DNA of 60,883 bases, taken from NCBI GenBank assembly GCA_035471805.1, contig DATIPS010000002.1, positions 1 through 60,883 of the forward strand. The letters are read 5' to 3'. The notes beneath the pieces are model-generated. The model had not been told where the DNA came from. It saw only the letters and a list, made by a program, of their open reading frames with translations, and made no database searches. Shown in pieces: positions 34,559 through 43,897 of the stretch (position 1 is the stretch's first letter; every line of letters begins with the position of its first letter). Made by a program: the position numbers and the translations under genes. Source of the DNA: Acidimicrobiia bacterium (GTDB lineage Bacteria > Actinomycetota > Acidimicrobiia > Spongiisociales > JAHEDJ01).

Positions 34559-34622
34559 TGACGCTAACTTGTGGCATCTACGGGGTGATGAGAACCATCC
34601 CGCGAACCGAGGAAGGGTTTCT

Positions 34623-36344
34623 ATGAGGCAATCAATGAGAATTGTTGTCCTCTTCCTGGTGTTTGCGATGATCGCGGCAGCCTGCGGCGACAGCACATCG
34701 GACACCACGGAAGCAGACACTCAAGATACGACTGCTCCGACAACTGCTACCACCGCGGCGCCGACCACCACGACCGAACCGGCCGAACCGGACCCCGAGT
34801 TCGAGGGGTACGTACTCGATGCAGGCGGTTGTGACTACGGCGGCCGTGTGGAGAAGATCACGGCGATCGACGAGTTCACGGTCGAGTTCGACCTTTGTGG
34901 GCCTCACCCGGCGTTCCTTGCACAGATAGCGTTCGACGTTTTCGGCATTCAGCCGGAAGAGCATCTCGAGGAAACCGGCGGCGCGCCGCTGGACAACCCC
35001 GTCGGAACCGGTCCGTACATGCTCGAACAGTGGGTACGCGGTGACTCCGTCGTATTCACCCGCTTCGACGACTACTACGGTGAGAAGCCCGCCCACACGA
35101 CGGCAGTGCTTCGCTGGGCAACAGAGAGTGCCGGGCGTCTGCTCGAACTCCAGTCGGGCAACGTGGACGGTATTACGTTCCCGGGCACGGAGGACCTGGA
35201 GACGATCGAAGCCGATCCGAATCTCACGTTGATCCAGAAGCTCGAGCCGAACATCTTCTACGTCGGATTCACGAACATCTTCCCGCCGTTCGACAACGTC
35301 GATGTGCGCAAGGCGATAGCTCTCGGGATCGACCGTCAGCGGCTCGTCGACACGTTCTACGCACCCGGATCTGTAACGGCATCCCATTTCACCCCGTGCT
35401 CGGTGGAGAATGGTTGTGAAGGGGAAGACTGGTACGACTTCGATCCCGAAGCGGCGAAAGCCCTTTTGGCTGATGCCGGCTTCCCGAACGGGTTCTCGAC
35501 GTCGATCTACTACCGCGATGTCACCCGCGGCTATCTGCCGACACCGGGCGACGTTGCCGCCGACATTCAGGCACAGCTCAAGGACAACTTGAACATCGAT
35601 GCTGAGATCGTCCAGATGGAGTCCGCCGAGTTCATTCAGGCCTGTTCGACGGCCGGTACCTGTGATGGTCTCCACCTGCTCGGATGGACGGGCGACTATC
35701 CGCACGTCACGAACTTCCTGGACTATCACTTCGCCGAGAGCAATGCGCAGTTCGGAACTCCGCACCCGGAGATCTACGAACCGCTGCTCGAAGCGTCGGA
35801 GACACCGGACCCGGTCGCGGCAGCTCCTTTGTATGAGGCAGCCAACAACGCCATCAAGGCTCTGGTGCCGATGGTGCCGATTGCCCATGCGGGTGCCTAC
35901 TTCGCGGCGAGCGCGTCGGTCGACGGTGCGTATGCTCCGCCGTGGGGCCAGGTGAAGTTCAAGTTCTGGGACAACGGCAATGACACGTTGGTGTTCATGC
36001 AGGGCAATGAGCCCATCTCGTTGTACTGCTCCGACGAGTCAGACGGTGAATCGCTGCGTGCCTGTTCGCAGGTCGTGGAGGCGCTGTATTCCTACGATCA
36101 GGAAGGCAATGCGCAGCCGCAGCTGGCTACCGAATGTGTGCCGAACGATGATCTGAGCGTGTGGACCTGTTCGCTGCGCAGCGGCGTGACGTTCCACGAC
36201 GGGTCGACGTTCGATGCCAACGATGTCGTCGCCTCGTTCACTGCAGGTCTCGACGCAGCAAGCCCGCTCCACGTCGGTAACACCGGCGTGTTCGAGTACT
36301 ACTGCTACCTGTGGAACAAGTGCATCAACGAACCCGAGAGCTAG
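34623..36344 (+). CDS. Peptide/oligopeptide ABC transporter substrate-binding protein, circularly permuted
   Basis: 573 residues, lipoprotein signal (AAACGDS) plus Thr-rich linker. Family 5 binding proteins normally start with the strand/helix set leading to TFHLRKGVKFHDG, then the VDDYTVRF segment and the rest. Here the mature protein begins at that later segment (GRVEKITAIDEFTVEFDL, NPVGTGPYMLEQW, VRKAIALGIDRQRLVDTFY, LHLLGWTGDYP, MVPIAHAG), and the canonical N-terminal part (FMQGNEPISLYC..., LRSGVTFHDGSTFDANDVV) follows at the C-terminus, residues 455-573. The order is a circular permutation cut between NEPES and FEGYV. A strong terminator follows, before the permease genes. Confidence 0.85.
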   Translation: MRQSMRIVVLFLVFAMIAAACGDSTSDTTEADTQDTTAPTTATTAAPTTTTEPAEPDPEFEGYVLDAGGCDYGGRVEKITAIDEFTVEFDLCGPHPAFLAQIAFDVFGIQPEEHLEETGGAPLDNPVGTGPYMLEQWVRGDSVVFTRFDDYYGEKPAHTTAVLRWATESAGRLLELQSGNVDGITFPGTEDLETIEADPNLTLIQKLEPNIFYVGFTNIFPPFDNVDVRKAIALGIDRQRLVDTFYAPGSVTASHFTPCSVENGCEGEDWYDFDPEAAKALLADAGFPNGFSTSIYYRDVTRGYLPTPGDVAADIQAQLKDNLNIDAEIVQMESAEFIQACSTAGTCDGLHLLGWTGDYPHVTNFLDYHFAESNAQFGTPHPEIYEPLLEASETPDPVAAAPLYEAANNAIKALVPMVPIAHAGAYFAASASVDGAYAPPWGQVKFKFWDNGNDTLVFMQGNEPISLYCSDESDGESLRACSQVVEALYSYDQEGNAQPQLATECVPNDDLSVWTCSLRSGVTFHDGSTFDANDVVASFTAGLDAASPLHVGNTGVFEYYCYLWNKCINEPES

Positions 36345-36368
36345 ACCGTATAGCTCCGTAATGACACG

Positions 36369-36401
36369 AAAGGGGAGGCGCTCCGGCGCCTCCCCTTTTT
36401 T
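36369..36401 (+). terminator. Intrinsic terminator after the binding-protein gene
   Basis: A 13-bp stem (36369-36381 with 36386-36398) with loop TCCG and a run of T is a classical rho-independent terminator. It lies between the binding-protein gene and the permeases, which often gives higher binding-protein expression when partly read through. Confidence 0.9.
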
Positions 36402-36451
36402 CCGGGTCAGAACCCCGGCGACTGATTGCGAACCTCTAACATCCCTCCACA

Positions 36452-37531
36452 GTGCTCAGATTCATAACCCGACGTCTACTGCTCGCCATCCCGGTTCTGA
36501 TCGGGATCGTCGTTGTCGTCTTCTTCCTCATCAGAGCTATCCCCGGTGACCCATGTACGTCGATGCTGGGCGAGCGAGCAACGGTCGAGGCGTGTGAGAG
36601 GTTCAATGAGGCCAAGGGCCTGAACGAGCCGATCTGGGTGCAACTCGGCATCTATATGAAGGACATCGTCTTGTTCGACCTGGGTGACTCGGTGCGCTTC
36701 TCCAGGCCCGTGAATCAACTCTTGATCGAGCGGCTTCCCTTGACGACGGAGCTGGCGGTCAGCGCGCTCGCTCTGGCAGTGGCGGTCGGGGTTCCGCTCG
36801 GCGTCGTGGCGGCCCGCAGACACAACACTGTGGTCGACACGGGAACGATGGCCCTCGCCAACGTCGGAGTCTCGATGCCCGTGTTCTGGCTGGGCTTGAT
36901 GCTTGCCTACGTGTTCGCTCTGCTGCTGCGAGACACGGCGTTCGCGCTTCCGCCATCGGGACGCCTGGCCGCCGGTGTGTTCTCGGTCCCGTACTACGAG
37001 GTATGGGGGTGGCAACTGGAGGAAGGTTCAGGATGGGCCACCTTCCACGAGTACATCTCCAATCACTACATCTTCAACAACCTCATTACCGGCAACTGGG
37101 AAGTGTTCCGTGATGCGGTCAAGCACATGATCCTCCCGGCCGTCGCGCTGGCAACGATTCCGCTGTCGATCATCGCCCGCATCACGCGCAGTTCGCTTCT
37201 CGAAGTGATGGGCAAGGACTACATTCGCACGGCTCGTGCAAAGGGCGTGAAGGAGCGGACCGTTGTCCGCGGTCATGCGTTCCGCAATGCGATGCTGCCG
37301 GTAGTGACGATCATCGGCCTGCAATTGGGAGCTCTGCTGGGTGGGGCGGTCCTCACCGAGACGGTGTTCAACCTCGGTGGTGTCGGCCGGGCGCTCTTCG
37401 ATGCGATCACCGGCCGCGATTACGCGATCGTGCAGGGCTTCACCGTGGTCGTGGCAGCCGGTTACGTGATCGTGAACCTGCTGGTGGACCTTTCGTATGC
37501 GTATCTCGACCCAAGGATCAGGCTCGAATGA
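36452..37531 (+). CDS. Dipeptide/oligopeptide ABC permease, DppB-type
   Basis: 359 residues, start GTG 36452. N-terminal RFITRRLLLAIPVLIGIVVVVFFLIRAIPGDP is diagnostic. The EAA loop is near IIARITRSSLLEVMGKDYIRTARAKG. Six membrane helices. A loop of extra length lies between helices 3 and 4 (residues about 165-210). First gene of the permease-ATPase set, linked by four-base overlaps. Confidence 0.93.
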   Translation: MLRFITRRLLLAIPVLIGIVVVVFFLIRAIPGDPCTSMLGERATVEACERFNEAKGLNEPIWVQLGIYMKDIVLFDLGDSVRFSRPVNQLLIERLPLTTELAVSALALAVAVGVPLGVVAARRHNTVVDTGTMALANVGVSMPVFWLGLMLAYVFALLLRDTAFALPPSGRLAAGVFSVPYYEVWGWQLEEGSGWATFHEYISNHYIFNNLITGNWEVFRDAVKHMILPAVALATIPLSIIARITRSSLLEVMGKDYIRTARAKGVKERTVVRGHAFRNAMLPVVTIIGLQLGALLGGAVLTETVFNLGGVGRALFDAITGRDYAIVQGFTVVVAAGYVIVNLLVDLSYAYLDPRIRLE

Positions 37532-38490
37532 CGATGCTCAGCCGCCGTGAGGCCCTCGACAAACTGCTTGCAGAGATGAGCGATGTCGATCGCCTCTTCG
37601 AGAAGCCCCTGAGTCAGTGGCGGTTGGCCCTGCGCCGATTCCGGGGCCGCAAGTCGGGGATGATCGGACTCGGCATAGTCAGCACGTTGATCCTGATCGC
37701 CGTCCTCGCTCCGTTGATCGCTCCGTACGGTCCGACCGACATCTTGATCGGCAAGGAAGACGTGGGGCGATACGACTCGCCGTGTGTGCACCTGCTCGGA
37801 TGTGACGAAGAGATCCCCCAGCACATACTGGGAATCGACGGAAACGTCAGGGACGAGTTCTCGCGCATCATCTTCGGCTCGCGGGTCAGCCTGACGCTCG
37901 GGTTCTTCACCGTGACGCTGGCGCTGGTGGTCGGCGCGGCCATCGGAGCACTGGCCGGTTTTCGGGGCGGGTGGTTCGACAACATCGTCATGCGTTTCAT
38001 GGACGTGATACTCGGCTTTCCGTCGCTGTTGCTGGCGATTGCGATCGTGGCGGTTCTCGGACCGGGACTCCGAAACGCTCTGATAGCAATCGCGATAGTC
38101 ACCATGCCGGGCTATGCCAGGGTGATGCGCGCCCAGGTGCTGGCCATCAAGGAGAGCGACTTCGTCTCTGCATCCCGGGCACTGGGTGCGTCCTCGATGC
38201 AGACACTCATCCGGCGGGTCATTCCCAACGCACTGACCCCGCTGGTCGTGCTCGCCACCCTCGGTGTGGCCACTGCCATCCTCGAAGCAGCCGGCCTGTC
38301 GTTTCTCGGTTTGGGAGCACAGCCTCCCATGGCCGAATGGGGCTCGATGCTCGCTTCGGAACGCAACCAGGTCTTCACTGCGCCCCATCTCGTCTTCTTT
38401 CCCGGTCTGGCGATCATGATCACCGTGCTCGGTTTCAATCTCATGGGTGACGGTCTGCGCGACGCCCTCGACCCGACTTTGAACCGATGA
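37528..38490 (+). CDS. Dipeptide/oligopeptide ABC permease, DppC-type
   Basis: 320 residues. Cytosolic N-terminus with SQWRLALRRFRGRKSGMIGLG, then six helices, including GFFTVTLALVVGAAIGALAGFRGGWFDN and the EAA loop RVMRAQVLAIKESDFVSASRALGASSMQTLIRRVIPN. Pairs with the DppB-type subunit. Confidence 0.93.
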   Translation: MTMLSRREALDKLLAEMSDVDRLFEKPLSQWRLALRRFRGRKSGMIGLGIVSTLILIAVLAPLIAPYGPTDILIGKEDVGRYDSPCVHLLGCDEEIPQHILGIDGNVRDEFSRIIFGSRVSLTLGFFTVTLALVVGAAIGALAGFRGGWFDNIVMRFMDVILGFPSLLLAIAIVAVLGPGLRNALIAIAIVTMPGYARVMRAQVLAIKESDFVSASRALGASSMQTLIRRVIPNALTPLVVLATLGVATAILEAAGLSFLGLGAQPPMAEWGSMLASERNQVFTAPHLVFFPGLAIMITVLGFNLMGDGLRDALDPTLNR

Positions 38491-39539
38491 CTGCTGCACC
38501 GACCCCAGACAAGGTGAGCGTCGATGTCCGTCGTGCGGGTGAGGTCGGTGAGCGACTGCTCGAGATCCGCGGGCTGAAGACCCACTTCGATACGCGCGAC
38601 GGTGTCGTAAAGGCGGTCGACGCAGTCGACCTGCACGTGGATCGAGGCGAAGTGCTGGGCATCGTGGGCGAGTCGGGTTGCGGCAAGTCGGTGACCTCGC
38701 TGTCGGTGATGGGTCTGATTGCCCATCCCGGGTCGATCGTCGCCGGGGACGTCATCTTCAACGGCAAGAACGTGACCGATATGAAGAAATCCGAAGTTCG
38801 GAGCTTGCGCGGCGAACACATTTCGATGATCTTCCAGCAGCCTGCCAGCGCGCTGAATCCCGTCTACCGCGCCGGGGCGCAGATCAAGGAGGTCTTCGAA
38901 CTCCACCGCGATTGGTCGAAGGACATCGAGGATCAGAAGGTTATCGAGATGCTCGCCAAGGTCGGCATACCCGATCCAGAGACGCGGGCGAGGGCCTATC
39001 CACACGAGCTATCCGGTGGAATGGCCCAGCGCGTGATGATCGCAATGGCGCTTGCCTGCGAGCCGGAGCTGCTGATTGCCGATGAGCCGACCACCGCGCT
39101 GGATGTCACCATCCAGGCACAGATTCTCGACCTGATCCGCGATCTACAGAAGTCTTCGAACACGGCCGTCCTGCTGATCACCCACGACCTTGGTGTCGTC
39201 GCCGAGATGGCCCATCGGGTGGCAGTCATGTATGCAGGCGAAATCGTCGAGGAGTCCGACGTACGGACCATCTTCAAGAACCCGATGCACCCCTACACCC
39301 AGGGGCTGGTCGGATCGATCCCTGTGCTCGGAAAACTGAAGAATGTGCTCGACACGATTCCGGGTGTGGTGCCCTCGCTGATCGATCTTCCGCTCGGCTG
39401 CCGGTTCGCCTCCCGGTGCGTCGATCGTGTGCAGAACGACCTGGAGATCTGCATGTCCAGGAAACCCGAACTCCTCGATGTCGCCCCCGGGCACAAGGTG
39501 CGATGCTGGCTCTACCAGGATGGTTCCTCCGATGGCTGA
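38487..39539 (+). CDS. Oligopeptide ABC transporter ATPase, DppD-type
   Basis: 350 residues. Walker [11 protein letters not shown]-loop [17 protein letters not shown], signature [15 protein letters not shown], Walker [15 protein letters not shown], and the C-terminal oligopeptide extension with [24 protein letters not shown], which in DppD proteins binds an iron-sulphur cluster by several Cys. Overlaps the upstream and downstream genes by four and eight bases. Confidence 0.93.
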   Translation: MTAAPTPDKVSVDVRRAGEVGERLLEIRGLKTHFDTRDGVVKAVDAVDLHVDRGEVLGIVGESGCGKSVTSLSVMGLIAHPGSIVAGDVIFNGKNVTDMKKSEVRSLRGEHISMIFQQPASALNPVYRAGAQIKEVFELHRDWSKDIEDQKVIEMLAKVGIPDPETRARAYPHELSGGMAQRVMIAMALACEPELLIADEPTTALDVTIQAQILDLIRDLQKSSNTAVLLITHDLGVVAEMAHRVAVMYAGEIVEESDVRTIFKNPMHPYTQGLVGSIPVLGKLKNVLDTIPGVVPSLIDLPLGCRFASRCVDRVQNDLEICMSRKPELLDVAPGHKVRCWLYQDGSSDG

Positions 39540-40542
39540 GAATCTCGTAGAGATACGCAACCTCGTCAAGCAGTTCCCGGTGAAGGGTGGACTGTTTCAG
39601 CGTCAGATAGCCACGGTCAATGCAGTAGCCGACGTCGATCTCGACATTCGCAAAGGTGAGACGGTCGGTCTGGTGGGGGAGTCGGGGTGCGGCAAGACGA
39701 CGCTCGGGCGGATGCTCGTCCGCCTTCTCGAGCCGACCAGCGGCACGATCAGCTTCGACGGCGAAGACATCACGCATGTGCACGGTCAGGAGCTCAAACG
39801 ATTCCGTCGTCGTATGCAGTTCATCTTCCAGGATCCCTATGGGTCTTTGGATCCGCGTACGCAGGTCGGCGACTCGATCGCCGAAGGGTTGCGTTTGCAC
39901 GGGGTCGGCGACAAGGACGAACGCCACCAGCGGGTGACGGACATGCTCGAGCTGGTCGGTCTGCAGGGTGCGCACGCCGGCCGCTATCCCCATGAGTTCT
40001 CCGGCGGTCAGCGCCAGCGGATCGGGATCGCCCGGGCTCTGGTGCTGAAGCCGGACCTGGTTGTGGCCGACGAGCCGGTGTCCGCCCTGGATGTCTCGGT
40101 GCAGGCCCAGGTGTTGAACCTGTTGAAGGAGCTTCAGTCGGAGCTGAACCTGACGCTGCTGTTCGTTGCACACAACCTGGCGGTGGTCGAGCACATCTCC
40201 GACAAGGTGGCGGTGATGTATCTGGGTCGGATCGTGGAGATGACGGATCGAGACACGCTCTACCGGCAGCCGCTGCACCCATACACCGAGGCGTTGTTGT
40301 CGGCGATCCCGATTCCTGATCCGGACCGTCCGAAGAACCGGCAGATCCTCAGCGGGGAAATCCCGTCACCGTTGAATCCGCCCGTGGGTTGTCATTTCCA
40401 TCCTCGTTGCCCGATCGCCGTCAAAGGCGTCTGCAACGTCGAGGTGCCGCAGTTGCGCGGCTCAGAGGGCAATGTGGAGCACTTCGCGTCGTGCCACCTC
40501 CGCACCGGCGATCACCAGAGCCTGAACCCCCAACGCACCTGA
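39532..40542 (+). CDS. Oligopeptide ABC transporter ATPase, DppF-type
   Basis: 336 residues from ATG 39532. Walker [11 protein letters not shown]-loop [13 protein letters not shown], signature [15 protein letters not shown], Walker [15 protein letters not shown], and the C-terminal [21 protein letters not shown] Cys motif of the DppF class. Last gene of the transporter, followed by a long inverted repeat. Confidence 0.93.
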   Translation: MAENLVEIRNLVKQFPVKGGLFQRQIATVNAVADVDLDIRKGETVGLVGESGCGKTTLGRMLVRLLEPTSGTISFDGEDITHVHGQELKRFRRRMQFIFQDPYGSLDPRTQVGDSIAEGLRLHGVGDKDERHQRVTDMLELVGLQGAHAGRYPHEFSGGQRQRIGIARALVLKPDLVVADEPVSALDVSVQAQVLNLLKELQSELNLTLLFVAHNLAVVEHISDKVAVMYLGRIVEMTDRDTLYRQPLHPYTEALLSAIPIPDPDRPKNRQILSGEIPSPLNPPVGCHFHPRCPIAVKGVCNVEVPQLRGSEGNVEHFASCHLRTGDHQSLNPQRT

Positions 40543-40546
40543 AGAT

Positions 40547-40604
40547 CCCCGTTTTCGCGCGACATTCCGACCCTATCGGTACCGAATGTCGCGCGAAAAC
40601 GGGG
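40547..40604. terminator. 21-bp perfect inverted repeat between convergent genes
   Basis: The arms 40547-40567 and 40584-40604 match over 21 bp (CCCCGTTTTCGCGCGACATTC and complement) around a 16-base loop. It sits between dppF-type and the minus-strand UPF0316 gene, ending right at the latter's stop, and likely terminates both. The arm is unusually long for a simple terminator and may be a mobile palindromic element. Confidence 0.75.
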
Positions 40605-41135
40605 TTATTTGCGGATGAGACGCCGCTGTTCCTTGATGAGTTCCAGGTTGGGTGTCGAAATCTGCTCGTAGGTGACGTAGGCGGCCGGGTTGACGGACTT
40701 GATGATCCGCATGACCTCCTGAGCCCGCTTCCTCGGGATGACGGTGAAGGTTATTCGAACTGCACCGTCCATCCCCTCCGCGTTGACGACCGTTGCTCCA
40801 AAGCCGGCCTCCCGGAGAGCGTGAGCCGCCGGCGGGCTCTCGACGGGAGCAACGATCTGGAGGAGGCTGTCACCGAGGGCCAGCCAGCGTTCGACGGTCC
40901 CACCGAGCATCGTTCCGGCCGCGAACCCTCCGGCAAAAGCGACGATCTTCAGCGGTGAGTCGAGGTTGCTGAGGACCTGGCCCGCGGCCAGAACCCACAC
41001 CAGCGACTCGAAGAATCCGAGCGTGCCGGCGAGGAGCCGCCGCCCGCGGACCAGCATGACGATGCGCAGCGTGCCGAGAGTCTGGTCGGTCACGCGCATC
41101 AAGAAGATCAAGAGTGCGGAGAGGAAGAGAGCCAT
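40605..41135 (-). CDS. UPF0316 membrane protein (DUF5698-DUF2179)
   Basis: 176 residues with three N-terminal helices (FLSALLIFLMRVTDQTLG, LAGTLGFFESLVWVLAAGQVL, KIVAFAGGFAAGTMLGG), then a ferredoxin-like DUF2179 domain (VRITFTVIPRKRAQEVMRIIKSVNPAAYVTYE). Widespread family of unknown function; the DUF2179 domain suggests ligand sensing. Confidence 0.88.
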   Translation of the reverse strand: MALFLSALLIFLMRVTDQTLGTLRIVMLVRGRRLLAGTLGFFESLVWVLAAGQVLSNLDSPLKIVAFAGGFAAGTMLGGTVERWLALGDSLLQIVAPVESPPAAHALREAGFGATVVNAEGMDGAVRITFTVIPRKRAQEVMRIIKSVNPAAYVTYEQISTPNLELIKEQRRLIRK

Positions 41136-41198
41136 AGGTCGCAGAGTGTAGGTGTGCTGAGGGCTTCTCCGTTCCTCCGGCGGGCGGCCCCTCTTGCG

Positions 41199-41897
41199 CT
41201 AGCCCTCGTTGCGGCCGTCCGGGGCCCGCCGGAACAACGCCATCCCGGCCAGCGTGATCCCCAGCACGATCGCCGAGGTGTACCACCAGACGGGTCCGGA
41301 ACCGAGTGACGGGCGCATCGGCTCGGTGATCAGCCGGATCAGTCCTGCCGCGGCCAGGGCCAGCCCGGCCGGCAACCCGCCACGGCCAATCCGGCGGATC
41401 ACGAGGAGCAACCCGCCGGCGGCCAGCAGGACCAGCAGTGCTGCGTAGAGCTCCGTCGGATGCCGGGTGAGATCCGATCCGGGCTGGGCAACCGCCCACG
41501 GCAGGTCGCTGCGGGTGCCGAGGCAGGTACCCCTGAAAACGCATCCGCCGTGCCAACCTGCAAGGCCGGCGAGTATCGCAGGCGACATCAGATCGAGTGT
41601 GGCGGGGAGCGAGCGGCGGGTTGCCCAGGCGAGGAACCCCAAAGCGCCGAGCGACGCGAAGCCCGTGTCGACTCCTCCCCTGATCAGGATGATGTCCGCC
41701 GGGTGAGTCACAGGGTTGGTGCCGGTCAGGAGCATCGCGGCGATGCGTCCGGCCACCAACCCGAACACCGTTGCCCCCAGAACGGTGTCGAATGACCGTT
41801 CGTCCGGACCGAGGCCGAGGCGCCGTTCGAACCAGAGCATCAGCCAGATTGCGCCTACCGCCAGAAGGGCCGCCCAGAGCAGAGTGAACTCCATCAA
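41199..41897 (-). CDS. Lgt-like prolipoprotein diacylglyceryl transferase homologue
   Basis: 232 residues, about seven helices. RHPTELYAALLVLLAAGG and LIRLITEPMRPSLGS match Lgt motifs. The usual GRxGNFxNxExxG is GCVFRGTCLG here, so a key Asn/Glu motif is missing and the enzyme may have a changed role. Lies next to a TlpA-like lipoprotein. Activity as Lgt is uncertain, since a canonical lgt could be elsewhere. Confidence 0.68.
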   Translation of the reverse strand: MMEFTLLWAALLAVGAIWLMLWFERRLGLGPDERSFDTVLGATVFGLVAGRIAAMLLTGTNPVTHPADIILIRGGVDTGFASLGALGFLAWATRRSLPATLDLMSPAILAGLAGWHGGCVFRGTCLGTRSDLPWAVAQPGSDLTRHPTELYAALLVLLAAGGLLLVIRRIGRGGLPAGLALAAAGLIRLITEPMRPSLGSGPVWWYTSAIVLGITLAGMALFRRAPDGRNEG

Positions 41898-41939
41898 GCG
41901 CTCCTGGAGGATGGTTCTAGTACCTGCAACGTCGGACTC

Positions 41940-42410
41940 TCATCGGTTCAGGATCTCGTCTATCTGGAGCGACAGGGTGCGCTCGTCGATCACACCATTG
42001 TGCCGGTGGATCAGTTCGCCGCTGGCGGTGAAGAAGTAGGTGATCGGCACTCCGACTCCCCCCAGGGCGGAACGCACGGCACCGGAACGATCGAAGTAGT
42101 TGTCGAACTCCAGTCCGTATTCGGCGATGAACGCCCGCGCCGCATTCTGAGTGTCCTCGATGTCGATCCCGATGAAAGTCACCTCGTCGCCGAAGGCCTC
42201 GTGAGCGGCAGACAGCAACGGGGCCTCAGACCTGCACGGGATGCACCATGAGGCCCATACATTGAGCACGAGGGGATCGCCGGAGCTCAGCAGATCACTG
42301 AGGATGGCGTCGTCGATCGCAGGCAACTCCGGCACGTCTGCCGGTGCGGCAGTTCCGCAGGCGGCCAGCACCAGAGCGAGACCGAGGCCCGCCAGCATTC
42401 GGCGAATCAC
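41940..42410 (-). CDS. TlpA-like thioredoxin-fold lipoprotein
   Basis: 156 residues. Lipobox LAAC (Cys18), then a thioredoxin fold with active site VWASWCIPCRSEAP (Cys56, Cys59), and the cis-Pro loop GVGVPITYFF. A reducing disulfide oxidoreductase outside the membrane. This is the ordinary CxxC counterpart of the UGA-containing protein at 10206. Overlaps the kinase gene upstream by four bases. Confidence 0.92.
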   Translation of the reverse strand: MIRRMLAGLGLALVLAACGTAAPADVPELPAIDDAILSDLLSSGDPLVLNVWASWCIPCRSEAPLLSAAHEAFGDEVTFIGIDIEDTQNAARAFIAEYGLEFDNYFDRSGAVRSALGGVGVPITYFFTASGELIHRHNGVIDERTLSLQIDEILNR

Positions 42411-43897
42411 GGGTTCGCCCGAGGAACCCGAACGGTGAAGGTCGAACCCCGGCCGGGTCCGGCCGAATCCACCGACAGTTCACCGCCATGCGATCGGATG
42501 ATGGTCCTGGAGATAGTCAGGCCGATTCCCGAACCGGTGAAGGCGACTCCCCGGCCTTCGACCCGGTGGAATCGTTCGAATATCTGCTCGAGCTCATTAG
42601 CGGGTATCCCTTCGCCTGTGTCGTGAACCGAAACCGCACACGTAGAGGCGTCGGCGGTGGCATTCAACCAGACTCTGCCCCCTGCCGGAGTGTGAATCAG
42701 CGCATTGCCGACCAGGTTGGTGAAGGCCTGTGCAAGGCGGTCGGGGTCTCCGCGCACCGGCAGGTCCGGCATCGGTCCGAGAGATAGCACGACGTCCTGG
42801 TCGTGGAACTGCGGCCGCAGCCTCTCCGCGGCGCGGCAGGCTACCCGACCCAGATCGACGGTGTGCAGGTCGAGGATCAGCGCGCCCTCTTCTGCACGGG
42901 ACAGCAGCGCCAGATCTGCGGTGAGCCTCTTCAGCCGGGTGGCTTCGTCTGCAACCTCCGTGAAGACCTCCGGTGTGGGTTCGAATACCCCGTCGATCAA
43001 ACCCTCCATGTAACCCTGGATGGTCGTCAACGGCGTCCGCAGTTCATGGGCGAGATCCGACATCAGCCTGCTTCTCTGCTGTTCGGTCCGTTCGAGCGTC
43101 TCACCCAGTGCGTTGACGTCGGCTGCCAGTTCGGCGAGTTCGATCTCATTCGGGATCGGGACGCGCTCCCCGTAGCGACCTTCGGCCAGCCGTCGTGTCG
43201 CCAGCTGCACGTTTCGCAAGGGCTTCAGGACCCTTCGCGAAGTGACTGCGGCGAGGATGGTCGCCAGTACGAAGCTGACAACAAACGCCACCCAGAGACC
43301 TGCATCGAGGGCCTTGTCCAGTGCGGCTTCGAGGTCAACCACGACGGTGGTGGTATCACTGCTGCCTGCCGGACCCCGGGGGCCCTGCTGGGCTGCCTCG
43401 ATGGGGTTCGTCAAAGCCGCTCCCGATCCGGGAGTCCGAGCGCTCCCGACGGATCCGCCTGTCGTGCCGGACTCGCCCGTTCCACCCGTGGTGCCCGGTC
43501 CGCTGGTGGTGCCCGGTCCACCCGTGGTGCCCGGTCCACCCGTGGTGCCCGGTCCGCCGGTGGTGCCCGGTCCGCTGGTGGTGCCCGGTCCGCCGGGAGC
43601 CGACCCGGGAGTGGTCGTCGACGCGGAGTCGCCGTCGCCCGGTGTCGATGAGCCGACCGTCGATGAAGGTGGCATGGTTGGTGTATCGGGATCATCTACC
43701 GATCCGGGCTGCTCGGCAACGGAGTTGGGGACGGTTTCTCGACTCAATCCGTGTTGCTGCCCGATCCTCTCCACCTCAGCCTCGAACTCGGAAGGAACGA
43801 GCACCTGGAGGGCAACTGCCATCACGGCCAAGGTCACCACCGTCACCGCGAGATAGGACAGAAGCAGCCGGACCTCGAGACGGCGCAGGAGCTTCAT
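42407..43897 (-). CDS. Sensor histidine kinase with repetitive extracytoplasmic region
   Basis: 496 residues. A helix at 14-34, an external domain with a Gly-Pro-Thr tract of near-identical PGTTGG/PGTTSG units at residues 102-147, a second helix near 200-219, HAMP, HisKA with His284 in LMSDLAHELRTPLTT, and HATPase (NLVGNALIHTPAGG, GSGIGLTISRTIIRSHGG). The tract looks like a flexible stalk through the wall and may be length-variable. Operon: response regulator upstream (overlap four bases), TlpA-like gene downstream. Confidence 0.92.
   Translation of the reverse strand: MKLLRRLEVRLLLSYLAVTVVTLAVMAVALQVLVPSEFEAEVERIGQQHGLSRETVPNSVAEQPGSVDDPDTPTMPPSSTVGSSTPGDGDSASTTTPGSAPGGPGTTSGPGTTGGPGTTGGPGTTGGPGTTSGPGTTGGTGESGTTGGSVGSARTPGSGAALTNPIEAAQQGPRGPAGSSDTTTVVVDLEAALDKALDAGLWVAFVVSFVLATILAAVTSRRVLKPLRNVQLATRRLAEGRYGERVPIPNEIELAELAADVNALGETLERTEQQRSRLMSDLAHELRTPLTTIQGYMEGLIDGVFEPTPEVFTEVADEATRLKRLTADLALLSRAEEGALILDLHTVDLGRVACRAAERLRPQFHDQDVVLSLGPMPDLPVRGDPDRLAQAFTNLVGNALIHTPAGGRVWLNATADASTCAVSVHDTGEGIPANELEQIFERFHRVEGRGVAFTGSGIGLTISRTIIRSHGGELSVDSAGPGRGSTFTVRVPRANP
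43457..43594 (-). repeat. Coding tandem repeat in the kinase stalk
   Basis: 18-bp-type units (about GGTGGACCGGGCACCACC) repeat some seven times inside the kinase gene and encode PGTTGG or PGTTSG. Nucleotide identity is high between units, so replication slippage is likely to change the length. Confidence 0.8.

Noticed and set aside
34632-35888. 418-residue minus-strand ORF
   Set aside because: Shadow of the substrate-binding protein gene; no motif and no ribosome site.
43457-43594. Regular repeats considered as CRISPR
   Set aside because: Units are contiguous without spacers and translate as PGTTGG repeats in a kinase.
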